NCBI GenBank assembly: GCA_001281695.1
Contig: LJIE01000002.1
Location: forward strand, 62,001 to 126,000
Direction: 5' to 3'
From: a bacterium 336/3
GTDB lineage: Bacteria > Bacteroidota > Bacteroidia > Cytophagales > Thermonemataceae
Length of the DNA: 64,000 bases
This document shows, one piece after another, positions 1-9,536 of the stretch (position 1 is its first letter; every line of letters starts with the position of its first letter). The notes beneath the pieces are model-generated. The model was not told where the DNA came from. It saw only the letters and a list, made by a program, of their open reading frames with translations, and searched no databases. The translations under genes were made by a program, and so were the position numbers.

Positions 1-87
1 GGACATCGTTTGGTTGCCAGAGAATCTAATGCAGATGGATTGATGAAAACTTCTGTAACCACAATTGCTTATGAATGGCGGTTTTAA
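1..87 (+). CDS. C-terminal fragment of a probable outer-membrane protein
   Basis: The first 87 bases read as an open frame ending in TAA, encoding 28 residues that finish in ...TIAYEWRF. A terminal phenylalanine preceded by alternating hydrophobic and aromatic residues is typical of the last strand of outer-membrane beta-barrels. The gene starts upstream of the window, so its family cannot be named. The barrel assignment is an inference from the last strand only. Confidence 0.5.
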   Translation, partial: GHRLVARESNADGLMKTSVTTIAYEWRF

Positions 88-114
88 AGTTTTATATTTT
101 AATTTTATTTTCAA

Positions 115-122
115 TATATTTG
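115..122 (+). promoter_or_regulatory. Bacteroidota -7 promoter element for the TPR-CHAT gene
   Basis: TATATTTG matches the TAnnTTTG -7 consensus exactly and lies 25 bases before the ATG at 147. No TTTG is seen at the expected -33 position, only T-rich DNA. Confidence 0.45.
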
Positions 123-146
123 CTGATAGCCTAAATTCATTTTTGC

Positions 147-2843
147 ATGAAATCATTTTTCTTTGTTTCCTTATTTTTTATTATAATCTTTGACTCATTT
201 AGTCAATCTGCAAAAGAAAATTATCTTAAAGCATTTGAATTACAGGAGAGAGCTCTTTATAAAGAAGCTAAAAGCTATTTTGAAGAATCTGCAAAAGGTT
301 TTGAACAAAATAAAGATTATGAAAATTATCTACAAGCCAAAACTGACTTATCTTATAATTTACTTAAAAACAATCTATTAAATGAGTCAATTGGTTTATC
401 TGAAAAGAATCTTCAAGAAGCAGAAAAGTTCTCATCAAAATCTGATTTTTGGAAAGCAAAAAATCAGAAAAATATAGCTGAAGCATATCTTATTTTAGGA
501 AAGTCTGATAACAGCAAAGATATTTTAAAACAAAGCATCAATAAATTAGAGCAATTAAATTATCCTGATGTATTAGCTGAAAGTTATAGTCTTTTAGGCA
601 TTATTTATTGGCAAGAAGGTAATAATAATTTGGCTTTGGAGTATTTGGAAAAAGGTCTGGATTTACGTCAAAAAAATAATTCAACTGATATAGCAGCTTC
701 TTACAACGATTTGGGCTTAGTATATCAAAATATTGACCCTAAAAAGTCTTTGGAGTTTTATCAACAAGCTTTTGATGTATATAAGACTAAATATATATCC
801 ATTCATCCTAAAAATGCTGTTTTATTTACAAATATTGGACTTGTTCAAAAATCGGAAAAAAAATATGCATTAGCTCAAGAAAATTTTGAAAAAGCACAAA
901 ATATTTGGAAAAGCCTTTATCCTAATGGACACCCTAACGAAGCTTTTGCGATTAGTAATATTGGTCGTGTTTTTTTAGAAAAAAAACAATATAATACAGC
1001 TAATAACTATTTTCAAAAATCTTTAACAATTTATGAAAATGTTTATAACGGGAAACATCCTGAAATAGCAAATACTTATAATCTGATAGCCAAAACATAT
1101 TTTGAAAGTGGAGAACCTAAAAATGCTTTAGAAAATATTCAAAAATCTTTTATCAATAACTCTAATTCTTTCAGTTCTACCAATATTAAACAAACTCCCT
1201 CAACACAAGACGTCATTAATTATACTACATTTTTATACAGTTTAACCCTTAAAGCTGAAAGCTTAGAGCAATTGTATACCACTCAAACTGTAAGACTAAA
1301 TGACTTAAAAACAGCTATTTATAACATAAAAATTGCTGATACGTTGATTAGTCGAATCAGGCAAAACGCTTCCAGCAAAGCAGATAAGATTCAGTTGGGA
1401 CAAATTTCTGCTGAACTTTATGAACGAGGTGTTAGATTGTGTCATTTGATGGCTGTTGAATCGAAACAGAAGAAAAAATACAATGAACAAGCATTTTATT
1501 TTTCTGAAAAGGCGAAATCTGTTGTCTTACTAGAAGCTATTGGTGATAGCAAAGCCAAAAGTTTTGGAAATATTCCACAAGAAATTTTAAAAGAGGAAGA
1601 AGAATTACGATTAAAAATCACTTTTCTAGAGCAACAAATAGCTCAAAAACCATCCGAGAATATCCTTTTAGAGTATAAAAGTCAGTTATTTGAGTTCAAT
1701 AGACAATATGATGCTTTTCAGAAAAAATTAGAAAAAGATTTTCCTGATTATTTCAACTTAAAATATAGTTCAAAATCTATTAGTATTCAAGATATTAGAA
1801 GTGTTTTAGATGAAAAAACAGCTATTCTATCATATATGATTGGTGACCACCATATCTATATTTTTACACTTACTAAAACAAAACTTGAGTTACAGAGTAT
1901 CAACAAGCCTGAAAATTTTGAAGATAATATAACTTTTTTTCTCAATACGATTCGTTTTAGTGCCTACAAAGGTTTTATAAAAATGGGTTATAAAATTTAT
2001 AGTGAGATTTTTCCTAAAAATTTACCCAACAAGATAGAAAACCTTATTATTATTCAAGATGGGAAACTCAGCGTTTTACCTATGGAATCTTTGATTACAA
2101 AAAAAGTGAATCTGGAGAGTGAAGTAAATTTTCATAATCTACCTTATCTAATTCTCAAAAAATCTGTTAGTTATTCATATTCAGCAACTTTATGGTATCA
2201 GAATTTAGTTAAAACTAATAATGCAACTAATCAAGGGATTGCTCTAATTGCCCCTATCGAATTTGAGGGTAGTATAGCTACTTTACCTGGTACAGAAAAA
2301 GAAGTGAATGAAATTGCTACTGTTTGTAGGCTTAAAAATTTCAAAACCAATACTTTAATCAAAAAAGAAGCACAAGAAAAACTTATCAAAGCCCTTGATT
2401 TGAAAGATTTTTCTATTTTGCACTTTGCCACTCATGGACTTGTAGATGAAGAAAGTCCTGATTTATCACAAGTTTTTTTGGGTAAAAGTGAACAAGAAGA
2501 CGGAAATTTATTTGCAGGTGAAATCTATAATTTGCGTTTAAATGCCGATTTAGTTACACTTTCAGCATGTGAAGTAGGCTTAGGAAAGCTCACCAAAGGT
2601 GAAGGTTTGATAGGTTTGAGTAGAGCATTTCTGTATGCAGGGGCTAAAAATTTGGTTGTTTCTCTTTGGAAAGTTTCAGATGAATCTACAGCAAGGCTTA
2701 TGATAAACTTTTATACCAACCATTTAGCAAACAAGCAAATGAGCTATGGACAAGCCATGAGAGATGCAAAATTGAGCCTTATTCAAGAAAAAAAATATGC
2801 AAGACCTTATTATTGGGCAGCTTTCATTGTTTTAGGCAAATAG
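147..2843 (+). CDS. TPR-repeat protein with C-terminal CHAT (caspase-like) domain
   Basis: 898 aa. A signal-like hydrophobic N-terminus (about residues 1-19) is followed by many tetratricopeptide repeats (about 25-350), a helical linker, and a CHAT domain (about 600-896). The presumed catalytic dyad is present: His in HFATHG near residue 760 and Cys in LSACEVG near residue 806, with the family motif GAKNLVVSLWKVSD after it. CHAT proteins are caspase/separase-clan peptidases or relatives; in bacteria TPR-CHAT proteins are common, and some act as effectors cleaved or triggered by partners. No obvious partner (gasdermin, CRISPR, NTPase) is adjacent; rmlA follows 53 bases later under its own promoter. 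The signal peptide suggests export, which would fit a periplasmic or surface role. The active site looks intact; the substrate is unknown. Confidence 0.85.
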   Translation: MKSFFFVSLFFIIIFDSFSQSAKENYLKAFELQERALYKEAKSYFEESAKGFEQNKDYENYLQAKTDLSYNLLKNNLLNESIGLSEKNLQEAEKFSSKSDFWKAKNQKNIAEAYLILGKSDNSKDILKQSINKLEQLNYPDVLAESYSLLGIIYWQEGNNNLALEYLEKGLDLRQKNNSTDIAASYNDLGLVYQNIDPKKSLEFYQQAFDVYKTKYISIHPKNAVLFTNIGLVQKSEKKYALAQENFEKAQNIWKSLYPNGHPNEAFAISNIGRVFLEKKQYNTANNYFQKSLTIYENVYNGKHPEIANTYNLIAKTYFESGEPKNALENIQKSFINNSNSFSSTNIKQTPSTQDVINYTTFLYSLTLKAESLEQLYTTQTVRLNDLKTAIYNIKIADTLISRIRQNASSKADKIQLGQISAELYERGVRLCHLMAVESKQKKKYNEQAFYFSEKAKSVVLLEAIGDSKAKSFGNIPQEILKEEEELRLKITFLEQQIAQKPSENILLEYKSQLFEFNRQYDAFQKKLEKDFPDYFNLKYSSKSISIQDIRSVLDEKTAILSYMIGDHHIYIFTLTKTKLELQSINKPENFEDNITFFLNTIRFSAYKGFIKMGYKIYSEIFPKNLPNKIENLIIIQDGKLSVLPMESLITKKVNLESEVNFHNLPYLILKKSVSYSYSATLWYQNLVKTNNATNQGIALIAPIEFEGSIATLPGTEKEVNEIATVCRLKNFKTNTLIKKEAQEKLIKALDLKDFSILHFATHGLVDEESPDLSQVFLGKSEQEDGNLFAGEIYNLRLNADLVTLSACEVGLGKLTKGEGLIGLSRAFLYAGAKNLVVSLWKVSDESTARLMINFYTNHLANKQMSYGQAMRDAKLSLIQEKKYARPYYWAAFIVLGK

Positions 2844-2850
2844 CAGAAAA

Positions 2851-2882
2851 TTTGCATTGCACTGTTTTTTTTCATAGTCTTG
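2851..2882 (+). promoter_or_regulatory. Promoter of rmlA (TTTG-N20-TAGTCTTG)
   Basis: TTTG at 2851-2854 is followed after 20 bases by TAGTCTTG at 2875-2882 (7 of 8 to TAnnTTTG). Transcription would start just before the ATG at 2897, giving a very short 5' UTR. Confidence 0.5.
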
Positions 2883-2896
2883 CATAAAAAACACAC

Positions 2897-3766
2897 ATGA
2901 AAGGGATTATTCTTGCAGGAGGCTCAGGCACACGCTTACATCCTCTTACATTGGCTATCAGCAAGCAAATTATGCCTGTTTACGACAAGCCTATGATTTA
3001 TTATCCATTATCTATCTTGATGATGGCACATATCCGAGAAATTCTTATTATTTCAACACCTCACGATTTACCATTATTTCAAAAACTTTTGGGTGATGGT
3101 TCTAACTTAGGTTGTAAATTTGAATATGCAGTTCAGGAAATACCCAATGGTTTAGCTCAAGCTTTTGTAATTGGAGAAAAATTTATTGGAGATGACAAAG
3201 TAGCTTTAGTACTTGGAGATAATATTTTTTATGGAACAGGGCTTTCTAAAACTCTACAAGCCTGCAATAATCCTGATGGAGGCATTGTGTTTGCTTATCA
3301 TGTCAATGACCCTGAAAGATATGGCGTAGTTGAGTTTGATAAAGATATGAATGTGATTTCCATTGAAGAAAAACCTCAACAACCTAAATCAAATTATGCT
3401 GTACCTGGTCTGTATTTCTATGATAACAGCGTAGTTGAAATAGCTAAAAACTTGAAACCTTCTGCTCGTGGCGAATACGAAATTACAGATGTAAACAAAG
3501 AATATTTACAAAGAGGTAAACTTAAAGTACAAATATTAAATAGAGGAACTGCTTGGCTTGACACAGGAACTTTTACATCCCTGATGCAAGCAGGACAATA
3601 TGTACAAGTCATTGAGGAAAGACAAGGGCTTAAAATAGGCTGTATTGAGGAAATAGCATACCGAAGTGGCTTCATCACAGCAGAACAACTCCAAAAGGTA
3701 GCCGAACCTCTTACAAAAAGTGGCTATGGTCAATATTTGCTCAATATCTTAAAACAAGGTAATTAA
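2897..3766 (+). CDS. rmlA: Glucose-1-phosphate thymidylyltransferase (RmlA/RfbA)
   Basis: 289 aa, the usual family length. It makes dTDP-glucose from glucose-1-phosphate and dTTP, the first step of dTDP-L-rhamnose and related sugar-nucleotide synthesis in the cytoplasm. The nucleotidyltransferase signature GGSGTRL is at residues 8-14, followed by the conserved [15 protein letters not shown] stretch. The metal-binding Asp is in [10 protein letters not shown] near residue 108, and EEKPQQPKS lies near 158. The C-terminal region with [12 protein letters not shown] is intact. rmlB, rmlC and rmlD are not in the window, so the gene is detached from the rest of its pathway here. Confidence 0.95.
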   Translation: MKGIILAGGSGTRLHPLTLAISKQIMPVYDKPMIYYPLSILMMAHIREILIISTPHDLPLFQKLLGDGSNLGCKFEYAVQEIPNGLAQAFVIGEKFIGDDKVALVLGDNIFYGTGLSKTLQACNNPDGGIVFAYHVNDPERYGVVEFDKDMNVISIEEKPQQPKSNYAVPGLYFYDNSVVEIAKNLKPSARGEYEITDVNKEYLQRGKLKVQILNRGTAWLDTGTFTSLMQAGQYVQVIEERQGLKIGCIEEIAYRSGFITAEQLQKVAEPLTKSGYGQYLLNILKQGN

Positions 3767-3789
3767 TTCATTCATAAGCATTTTAGATA

Positions 3790-5184
3790 GTGATAAACTT
3801 TTTTCGTAGTAGTTCCATTGGAGGCACTATTCTATTAGCTATTCTGTTTTTAGCAGTTCGGATACCTGCCTATATTTTAGGGGTTGATATTTCTGCTACT
3901 GAAGTAAAATATTTGGCTTTAGCCGAAAAAATAGCTCAAGGAGATTGGCTTTATTTAGATATTTGGGATAACTCCGCCCCTTTTTCTGCTTTTTTTTATA
4001 CTATTCTTTATGGAATTTTTGGTAAAACTAATACTCCTTACTTAGTAATCAGTGGGCTTTTAGTTTTTATACAGGCTATTCAATGGAGTTATTGGCTTGT
4101 ACGTACAAAAATGTATCAAGAAAGAAATCAAGTACCTGCCATTATTTATTTAGTGATGGCCTGTTTGTGGGCAGATTGTTATACTCTCTCTCCAGAAATT
4201 ATGGCAAATACATTCCTGATTATGGCTCTTGGAAATACCTTTATGCATCTGAATGAGCAAAATCAGACAGAAAAATCATTTGAGATTGGCTTATATTTGG
4301 GTATTGCAGGAATGTTTCATTTACCTTATTTTTTGTTTGTAGGAGGTGTTATTTTAGCTTTTTTATTATTTTCAGGAACACGATTCAAAGAATACGTTCT
4401 ATTATGTCTAGGTTTATTACTCCCTTTTACACTCATTGGACTTGTTTTTTATTTTAAAAATGGATTTCCAGCATTTGTTAATTTTTTCATTGTTGGCTTT
4501 ATAAATGTTCCACATCATCTCAATTTAGATACTCTTACTTTTATTACTATAGGAGCTTTTCCTGTAGTTTTAACATTATTTAGTTTTTTAGCTTTGCTAC
4601 AAAGTGTAGGTTTTATCAATTACCAACTTCGTTGCCAACAAAGTATGTTTTTGGTTTTGATTTTTGGAGTAATTGCATTTTTTATAAACCCTGAAATAGG
4701 AATAGGTAGTTTAGCTATTTTGTGGTGTGCTTTATCATTTTTTATAGCTCATCTTTTTTTACTATTCAAAAAGAGAATATTAAGGAATATTATATTTTTA
4801 TTGTTTTTATTTATAGGCATTGGGATAAATTTTGCTTTTTTGCTCAACACTATTCCTAAAGATTTACAGTCTTACTACCCTAAACCCAAAAAGATAGTCA
4901 TTCCTCCTATTAAGCAATCAAAAGTTTGGGTATTGAGTTCAGATGTGAGTTGGTATTTATATAACAAAGCCATCACTCCTTTTTTCAACTGGGATTTATC
5001 CAAAAAATACCTACAAAAACTTGATTATTACGATATTCAGGCAGATATTTATAATAAAATCATGTTTGAAAAACCTCATATCATTGTGGGTGATGAGAAA
5101 ACTATTGAGTTACTTTTTAATAAGCTCCCAACAATTGCAGAGAGATATGTAAAAGAAAAATATTACTGGAAATTGAAAAAATAA
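3790..5184 (+). CDS. Polytopic membrane protein, DUF6427-like
   Basis: 464 aa starting at GTG, 23 bases after rmlA. About ten hydrophobic segments cover residues 10-350, followed by a roughly 100-residue hydrophilic C-terminal tail. The N-terminus (INFFR) and the segment DIWDNSAPFSAFFY resemble an uncharacterised Bacteroidota membrane family (DUF6427) that shares general features with polyprenol-dependent glycosyltransferases. The family assignment is from memory of sequence character and not certain. Neighbouring rmlA and the downstream DUF218 protein suggest a role in surface polysaccharide or envelope assembly, which is inference from context. Confidence 0.6.
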   Translation: MINFFRSSSIGGTILLAILFLAVRIPAYILGVDISATEVKYLALAEKIAQGDWLYLDIWDNSAPFSAFFYTILYGIFGKTNTPYLVISGLLVFIQAIQWSYWLVRTKMYQERNQVPAIIYLVMACLWADCYTLSPEIMANTFLIMALGNTFMHLNEQNQTEKSFEIGLYLGIAGMFHLPYFLFVGGVILAFLLFSGTRFKEYVLLCLGLLLPFTLIGLVFYFKNGFPAFVNFFIVGFINVPHHLNLDTLTFITIGAFPVVLTLFSFLALLQSVGFINYQLRCQQSMFLVLIFGVIAFFINPEIGIGSLAILWCALSFFIAHLFLLFKKRILRNIIFLLFLFIGIGINFAFLLNTIPKDLQSYYPKPKKIVIPPIKQSKVWVLSSDVSWYLYNKAITPFFNWDLSKKYLQKLDYYDIQADIYNKIMFEKPHIIVGDEKTIELLFNKLPTIAERYVKEKYYWKLKK

Positions 5185-5196
5185 ACCCTATTCTAT

Positions 5197-5955
5197 ATGT
5201 TTTATATATTATCCAAAACAGTTTTTTACTTGGCTATGCCTCTTACATGGATTTTGGCTTGTTTTGGTATAAGTATTTTCAGTAAATCAGAAAAAAGAAA
5301 AAAGCGTTTTTTTGTATTGGCTTTAGGGTTTCTTTTGTTTTTTACCAATCCTTTTTTTATCAATGAGGCTCTTTTGCTTTGGGAAGTACCTGCCACAGAT
5401 TTATCAAAAACCCCCAATTATGATGTGGGAATTTTACTTACAGGCATTTCCAATGCTCAAAAAAAGCCTGCCGATAGACTCTATCTCAATAAAGGAGGTG
5501 ACAGATTGACTCATACGCTTATGCTTTATAAAATGGGGAAAATCAAGAAAATATTGATTTCTGGAGGGCATTTTTATGAAAATGATATTAAAGAAGCCCA
5601 AGAAATGAAGAAAATATTGATTTCAGCCAATATTCCAGAAAAAGATATTTTTATTGAAGAAAAATCTTTGAATACAAGGGAAAATGCCATTGAATCAGCT
5701 AAAATTTTAAAACAAAACCTTCCAAATCAGTCATATTTGCTGATTACCTCAGCATTTCATTTACGAAGAGCCAAAGGCTGTTTTGAAAAGCAAGGTGTTA
5801 ATGTAACAACCTTTTCTGTAGATTTTTATAGCCAAAATCGTTCGTGGGTGCCAACCTATTGGTTAGTACCCACCGAAAAATCTTTGTATTATTGGTATGT
5901 GCTTATCCACGAACTCGTTGGCTATACTATGTATAAGGTATTGGGATATGCTTAA
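5197..5955 (+). CDS. YdcF/SanA/ElyC-like DUF218 membrane protein
   Basis: 252 aa. Two N-terminal membrane segments (about residues 5-25 and 35-53) precede a DUF218 domain. Visible motifs are GILLTGIS, ILISGGHF, the conserved NTRENA, and the C-terminal signature SAFHLRRAKGCFEKQG. DUF218 proteins include ElyC and SanA, which influence envelope and peptidoglycan integrity; their exact chemistry is not settled. The gene begins 12 bases after the preceding membrane gene and is probably cotranscribed with it. It overlaps the 3' end of the convergent MoxR gene by four bases. Confidence 0.85.
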   Translation: MFYILSKTVFYLAMPLTWILACFGISIFSKSEKRKKRFFVLALGFLLFFTNPFFINEALLLWEVPATDLSKTPNYDVGILLTGISNAQKKPADRLYLNKGGDRLTHTLMLYKMGKIKKILISGGHFYENDIKEAQEMKKILISANIPEKDIFIEEKSLNTRENAIESAKILKQNLPNQSYLLITSAFHLRRAKGCFEKQGVNVTTFSVDFYSQNRSWVPTYWLVPTEKSLYYWYVLIHELVGYTMYKVLGYA

Positions 5956-7064
5956 TAGCTCAAAAGTATTTTACTCAATTCTGCATCTGCAAAAACTTTC
6001 TTGATTTCAGCATTGGCAGAAGCCAAATCTCTACTCATCAGAAGTCTAATATCATTAGGAATAAAATCCATTTTCAAGAAGTTTTTGATATTTTCAATGT
6101 GTTCTTTTTTAATTCTATCTTGATTAAGCAAAATATAATTGATTAAACGAGTAGTTATAACAGAAAGGATGTCTACACGCTTTACTTCTTGTTGTACTAA
6201 AGATTTAATTCTATCATAGATTTCTTTATCAAACTTTTTGCTTGTCAAAATATCTTCTGGACTGATAATTTTAGCCAAATCGTTATTTAAGAATGCTATA
6301 AATGCTGTTACAGTGTTGCTGTCCAAAGTGGAATCAGCAAGCATTTTCACTAAAGAAACATCTTTTTTCAAATCTTTAATTTCTTGAATACTATCAAAAA
6401 ATTGTACCAAAGTACGAGGGGTTGTACGCTCTCCACTTACCAATTCGGGATAAGCCAATACAAAACTAATTCCTCTTTCATCCACACCATTTTTTTCAGC
6501 CCACAAAGCCCACGTTTTGGCATCAAAGGTAAGAGTAATATGTCTCATACGAGTAAGCATTGCAAAATCCATAGGAGTTACAGAATAATCCCCACCATCA
6601 GGATTTGCCGTTAGTACAATATGCCAGCCTTTAGGAATTTTCCAACTTACTAATTCATAATTTTGAAGTAATTGCATGATACCTCTCAAAATACGGTCAT
6701 CTGCTCTGTTTACATCATCTATCAATAAAATACCTTTGCCTTCAGTTTGTGGCACCCATTCAGGTATTGCCAATTTAGTAACCTCTTCACCTTTTTCGTT
6801 ATTCGAGATATGTGGCATACCTGTCAAATCGCCCATTTCTTCAAACTGGGCTGGAGCAACATAAGCCCATTGGTAGCCATTGGCTTTGGCAAATCTTTCT
6901 ACAGTTTCTGTTTTTCCTATTCCATGTTCTCCCCAAATACACAAAGGTGTTTTTTTTCTATCTAATTTTTCATTTCGTTCGTTGGTTTCTAACGTATAAG
7001 CTAAAAAGTTTTCAAGTTCTTGGGCATTACATTTTGTTCCGTAATAAATATATTGATGTTTCAT
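5952..7064 (-). CDS. MoxR-family AAA+ ATPase
   Basis: 370 aa. Walker A is GEHGIGKT at residues 45-52, Walker B is ILLIDDVNR at 112-120, and sensor 1 is the Asn of LTANPDGG near 154, followed by TPMDFAMLTRM. This is the MoxR/CbbQ-like layout. MoxR ATPases act as chaperones that remodel or insert cofactors into targets, usually together with a VWA-domain partner. A VWA gene lies at 8544-9473 and a J-domain/pseudokinase gene at 9537-10415, both on the same strand, separated from this gene by phoD on the opposite strand. A functional link among the three is inferred from proximity. The C-terminal 120 residues are helical and unassigned. Confidence 0.9.
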   Translation of the reverse strand: MKHQYIYYGTKCNAQELENFLAYTLETNERNEKLDRKKTPLCIWGEHGIGKTETVERFAKANGYQWAYVAPAQFEEMGDLTGMPHISNNEKGEEVTKLAIPEWVPQTEGKGILLIDDVNRADDRILRGIMQLLQNYELVSWKIPKGWHIVLTANPDGGDYSVTPMDFAMLTRMRHITLTFDAKTWALWAEKNGVDERGISFVLAYPELVSGERTTPRTLVQFFDSIQEIKDLKKDVSLVKMLADSTLDSNTVTAFIAFLNNDLAKIISPEDILTSKKFDKEIYDRIKSLVQQEVKRVDILSVITTRLINYILLNQDRIKKEHIENIKNFLKMDFIPNDIRLLMSRDLASANAEIKKVFADAELSKILLSY

Positions 7065-7137
7065 GCTATATGATATTGTTTTGGGTAAATATAATTATTT
7101 TTCAAATTTGGTTTATACTTATTTACGATTGTTTTGA

Positions 7138-7145
7138 TACATTTG
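7138..7145 (+). promoter_or_regulatory. -7 promoter element of the PhoD-like gene
   Basis: TACATTTG is an exact TAnnTTTG match 33 bases before the ATG at 7178. A clear -33 TTTG at the right distance is not visible. Confidence 0.4.
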
Positions 7146-7177
7146 CGAATCTTATGGTCTAATTTTCTGATATAAAC

Positions 7178-8515
7178 ATGAAAAAGCTATCTGTTATCTT
7201 ATTTTTATTTTTGAGTATATCTTGCTTTGGGCAAGCTAATTTGTTACAATCAGGTCCTATGGTGGGCTATTCAGAAATGAGAGAAGTATTGCTTTGGGTA
7301 CAAACCAAAAGTAGTGCAAAAGTAAAATTTGGTTATTGGGAAAAAGGTAGTCTCAACAAAAAGAGTTTTACAGAAGAGTTTACTACACAAAAATCTGAGG
7401 CTTTTACAGCTCGTTTGATTGCAGATTTGGTAGAACCTGGTAAAAAGTATGAATACGAATTGTATATCAATAATCAGAAAGTTACTCGTTCTTATCCTTT
7501 AGAATTTCAAACACAAACTATTTGGGCATTTCGTACAGAACCTCCTAATTTTAAATTTGTAGCTGGAAGTTGTTTTTATGTAAACGACCAACCTTACGAT
7601 AGACCTGGTACACCTTATGGTAGTAATTATCAGATTTTCACGAAAATGTATGAGCAAAAGCCTGACTTTATGCTTTGGCTTGGTGATAATACTTACATGA
7701 GAGAAGCTGATTGGGGTACAAAAACAGGTATTCACTATCGTTATACACATACTCGTTCATTGCCTGAAGTTCAACCTCTTTTAGGTTCTGCACATCATTA
7801 TGCAATTTGGGATGACCATGATTTTGGTTCTAACGATTCAGATGGTAGTTTCTCTAATAAAAATTTGACACTTGAAACATTCAAACTTTTTTGGGGGAAT
7901 CCTAATTATGGAATTACAAATGATGACAAAGAAGGTATTACTGGCACTTTCATGTGGGGAGATATACAGTTTTTCTTATTAGATGATAGATTTTTCCGTA
8001 CTGCTAACAGAAATTTCGCTACAGAAAGAGGTATTCTAGGCGAAGACCAAATCAAATGGCTCATCAATGCTTTAGCTAGTAGCCAAGCTTCATTTAAAAT
8101 TATTGCTGTAGGCGGGCAATTTATTAGTGCCTCAAAAGAGAAAGAAAACTTTGCCAATTTCCCTGAAGAAAGACAGAAAATTATTGATGCCATTCAGAAA
8201 AACAAAGTATCTGGAGTAGTTTTTATGACTGGAGATAGACACTTTACAGAGCTTTCTAAATTAGAAACACCAAAAGCTCCTCCTATTTATGATATTACAG
8301 TATCTCCTCTTACTTCAGGAACACACAGCCCTGATAAAGAAACAAATTCTTTGAGAGTACCCAACACACTTGTAGTAGAACATAATTTTGCTGTTATTGA
8401 AGTAACAGGCAAACGCAAAGAAAGAGTAATGTCAATAAAGATTATCAATAAAGATGGAAAGGAACTTTGGAAGCAAGATATTAAAGAAGTAGATTTACAA
8501 TTTCCTAAAAACTAA
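7178..8515 (+). CDS. PhoD-like alkaline phosphatase / phosphodiesterase, secreted
   Basis: 445 aa. A signal peptide occupies about residues 1-19 (cleavage after ISCFGQ). An N-terminal fibronectin-like PhoD_N region (about 25-120) is followed by the PhoD metallophosphatase domain. Metal-binding motifs seen are AGSC near 130, WLGDNTY near 168, IWDDHDFG near 212 and TGDRHF near 352. The family hydrolyses phosphate monoesters or diesters in the periplasm or outside the cell. The gene sits in reverse orientation between the MoxR and VWA genes, with its own promoter and terminator, so it is probably an independent unit placed inside that cluster. No Pho-box type sequence was recognised upstream. 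Confidence 0.9.
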   Translation: MKKLSVILFLFLSISCFGQANLLQSGPMVGYSEMREVLLWVQTKSSAKVKFGYWEKGSLNKKSFTEEFTTQKSEAFTARLIADLVEPGKKYEYELYINNQKVTRSYPLEFQTQTIWAFRTEPPNFKFVAGSCFYVNDQPYDRPGTPYGSNYQIFTKMYEQKPDFMLWLGDNTYMREADWGTKTGIHYRYTHTRSLPEVQPLLGSAHHYAIWDDHDFGSNDSDGSFSNKNLTLETFKLFWGNPNYGITNDDKEGITGTFMWGDIQFFLLDDRFFRTANRNFATERGILGEDQIKWLINALASSQASFKIIAVGGQFISASKEKENFANFPEERQKIIDAIQKNKVSGVVFMTGDRHFTELSKLETPKAPPIYDITVSPLTSGTHSPDKETNSLRVPNTLVVEHNFAVIEVTGKRKERVMSIKIINKDGKELWKQDIKEVDLQFPKN

Positions 8516-8541
8516 AAAAAGCCCTCTTCTGAGGGCTTTTT
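8514..8541. terminator. Bidirectional terminator between phoD-like and VWA genes
   Basis: GCCCTC-TTCT-GAGGGC hairpin at 8521-8536, flanked by an A-run on the left and a T-run on the right, so it can serve both convergent genes. It touches the stop codons of both. Confidence 0.85.
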
Positions 8542-8543
8542 GT

Positions 8544-9473
8544 TTATAGTTTGAATACACCACTCCCATCATCTGTTTTAGCTGGAACAGTTTTTTTGAC
8601 ATTCACTAGAGCATTTTCTACCATTGAGGCTGTTTTAGCATCAAAAGAACTCAAAACTTTCTTCATATCAATACCATTAATAACAGCTACGGTACTTGCA
8701 ATGGTCTCAGCTACAAGATTATAATCATCTAAAATAATCAATCTTTCACCTAAAATACCTTTCCAATACCCCAAAACTTCAGGGTCGTTGTTGTAAGAAC
8801 CCTGATTGACATGAATATGAAATGCATGATAGCTTCTAAGTACTTCGTCTAATAATTGCTTGTCTGTCAGGTCATCTCCTTGTGCATAGCCCATTAAATC
8901 TTTGAGTTTGGCTTGTTGCAGTACATCCCAAGCCATTTCATCGCCAATGGTAAATACAAACGATTTTTGTCCACGTTTTTCGAAGCAATCACAAGAAGTA
9001 TGTCTAGCACAAAATAGCCAAGCAAGCGTATAAGATTCTCTGTTTTGTCCACCTCCACCACCTTCTAGATAAATTTCAGTAAGCCACATATCCAACTCAT
9101 CTGTACCAGATTCAAATTGTCCAATTTGGAGTGGAAACCTATCTGAAATATGGTCGCCAATTGCACCAAACAAAATTTGAGGGTGTTCTATTCCATGATC
9201 TATCATGGTATTCATCAAAGCTCCTAACTTTTCACGTACTAAAATTTCTGGAATTTTCCCCATACTACCTGTCACATCCAAAAAAACAGCCACTGAAAGA
9301 GATTCTGGGTGAATATCTGAATCTCTGCTTTCACGAAGTTTTACTCCAAAAGGAAGCATTTTATCGGAAGCAACTCCTTTTGAGTTATTAGTAAAAATGT
9401 CATTGACACTTGAGGAAGTACGGCTTGCTTTTAGATGATCATAAGCATCATCAGACCATTTAGTGTATCCCAT
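8544..9473 (-). CDS. VWA-domain protein associated with MoxR and J-domain genes
   Basis: 309 aa, no signal peptide, so cytoplasmic. A von Willebrand factor A-like fold begins near residue 60 with VAVFLDVTGSMG. The MIDAS motif is DVTGS at 66-70 (canonical DxSxS with Thr in the middle). A glycine-rich loop, EGGGGGQNRES, lies about 65 residues later, followed by FTIGDEMAW. Bacterial VWA proteins of this kind commonly pair with MoxR ATPases as metal-dependent adaptors. The gene is 63 bases downstream of the J-domain/pseudokinase gene on the same strand and probably shares its transcript. I know of no characterised protein that it closely matches. Confidence 0.85.
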   Translation of the reverse strand: MGYTKWSDDAYDHLKASRTSSSVNDIFTNNSKGVASDKMLPFGVKLRESRDSDIHPESLSVAVFLDVTGSMGKIPEILVREKLGALMNTMIDHGIEHPQILFGAIGDHISDRFPLQIGQFESGTDELDMWLTEIYLEGGGGGQNRESYTLAWLFCARHTSCDCFEKRGQKSFVFTIGDEMAWDVLQQAKLKDLMGYAQGDDLTDKQLLDEVLRSYHAFHIHVNQGSYNNDPEVLGYWKGILGERLIILDDYNLVAETIASTVAVINGIDMKKVLSSFDAKTASMVENALVNVKKTVPAKTDDGSGVFKL

Positions 9474-9536
9474 AGTTTTAAAAATTAATAGTTTAATATT
9501 TTAAATATATCATTGATTTTAATCAGCTTTAATTTT

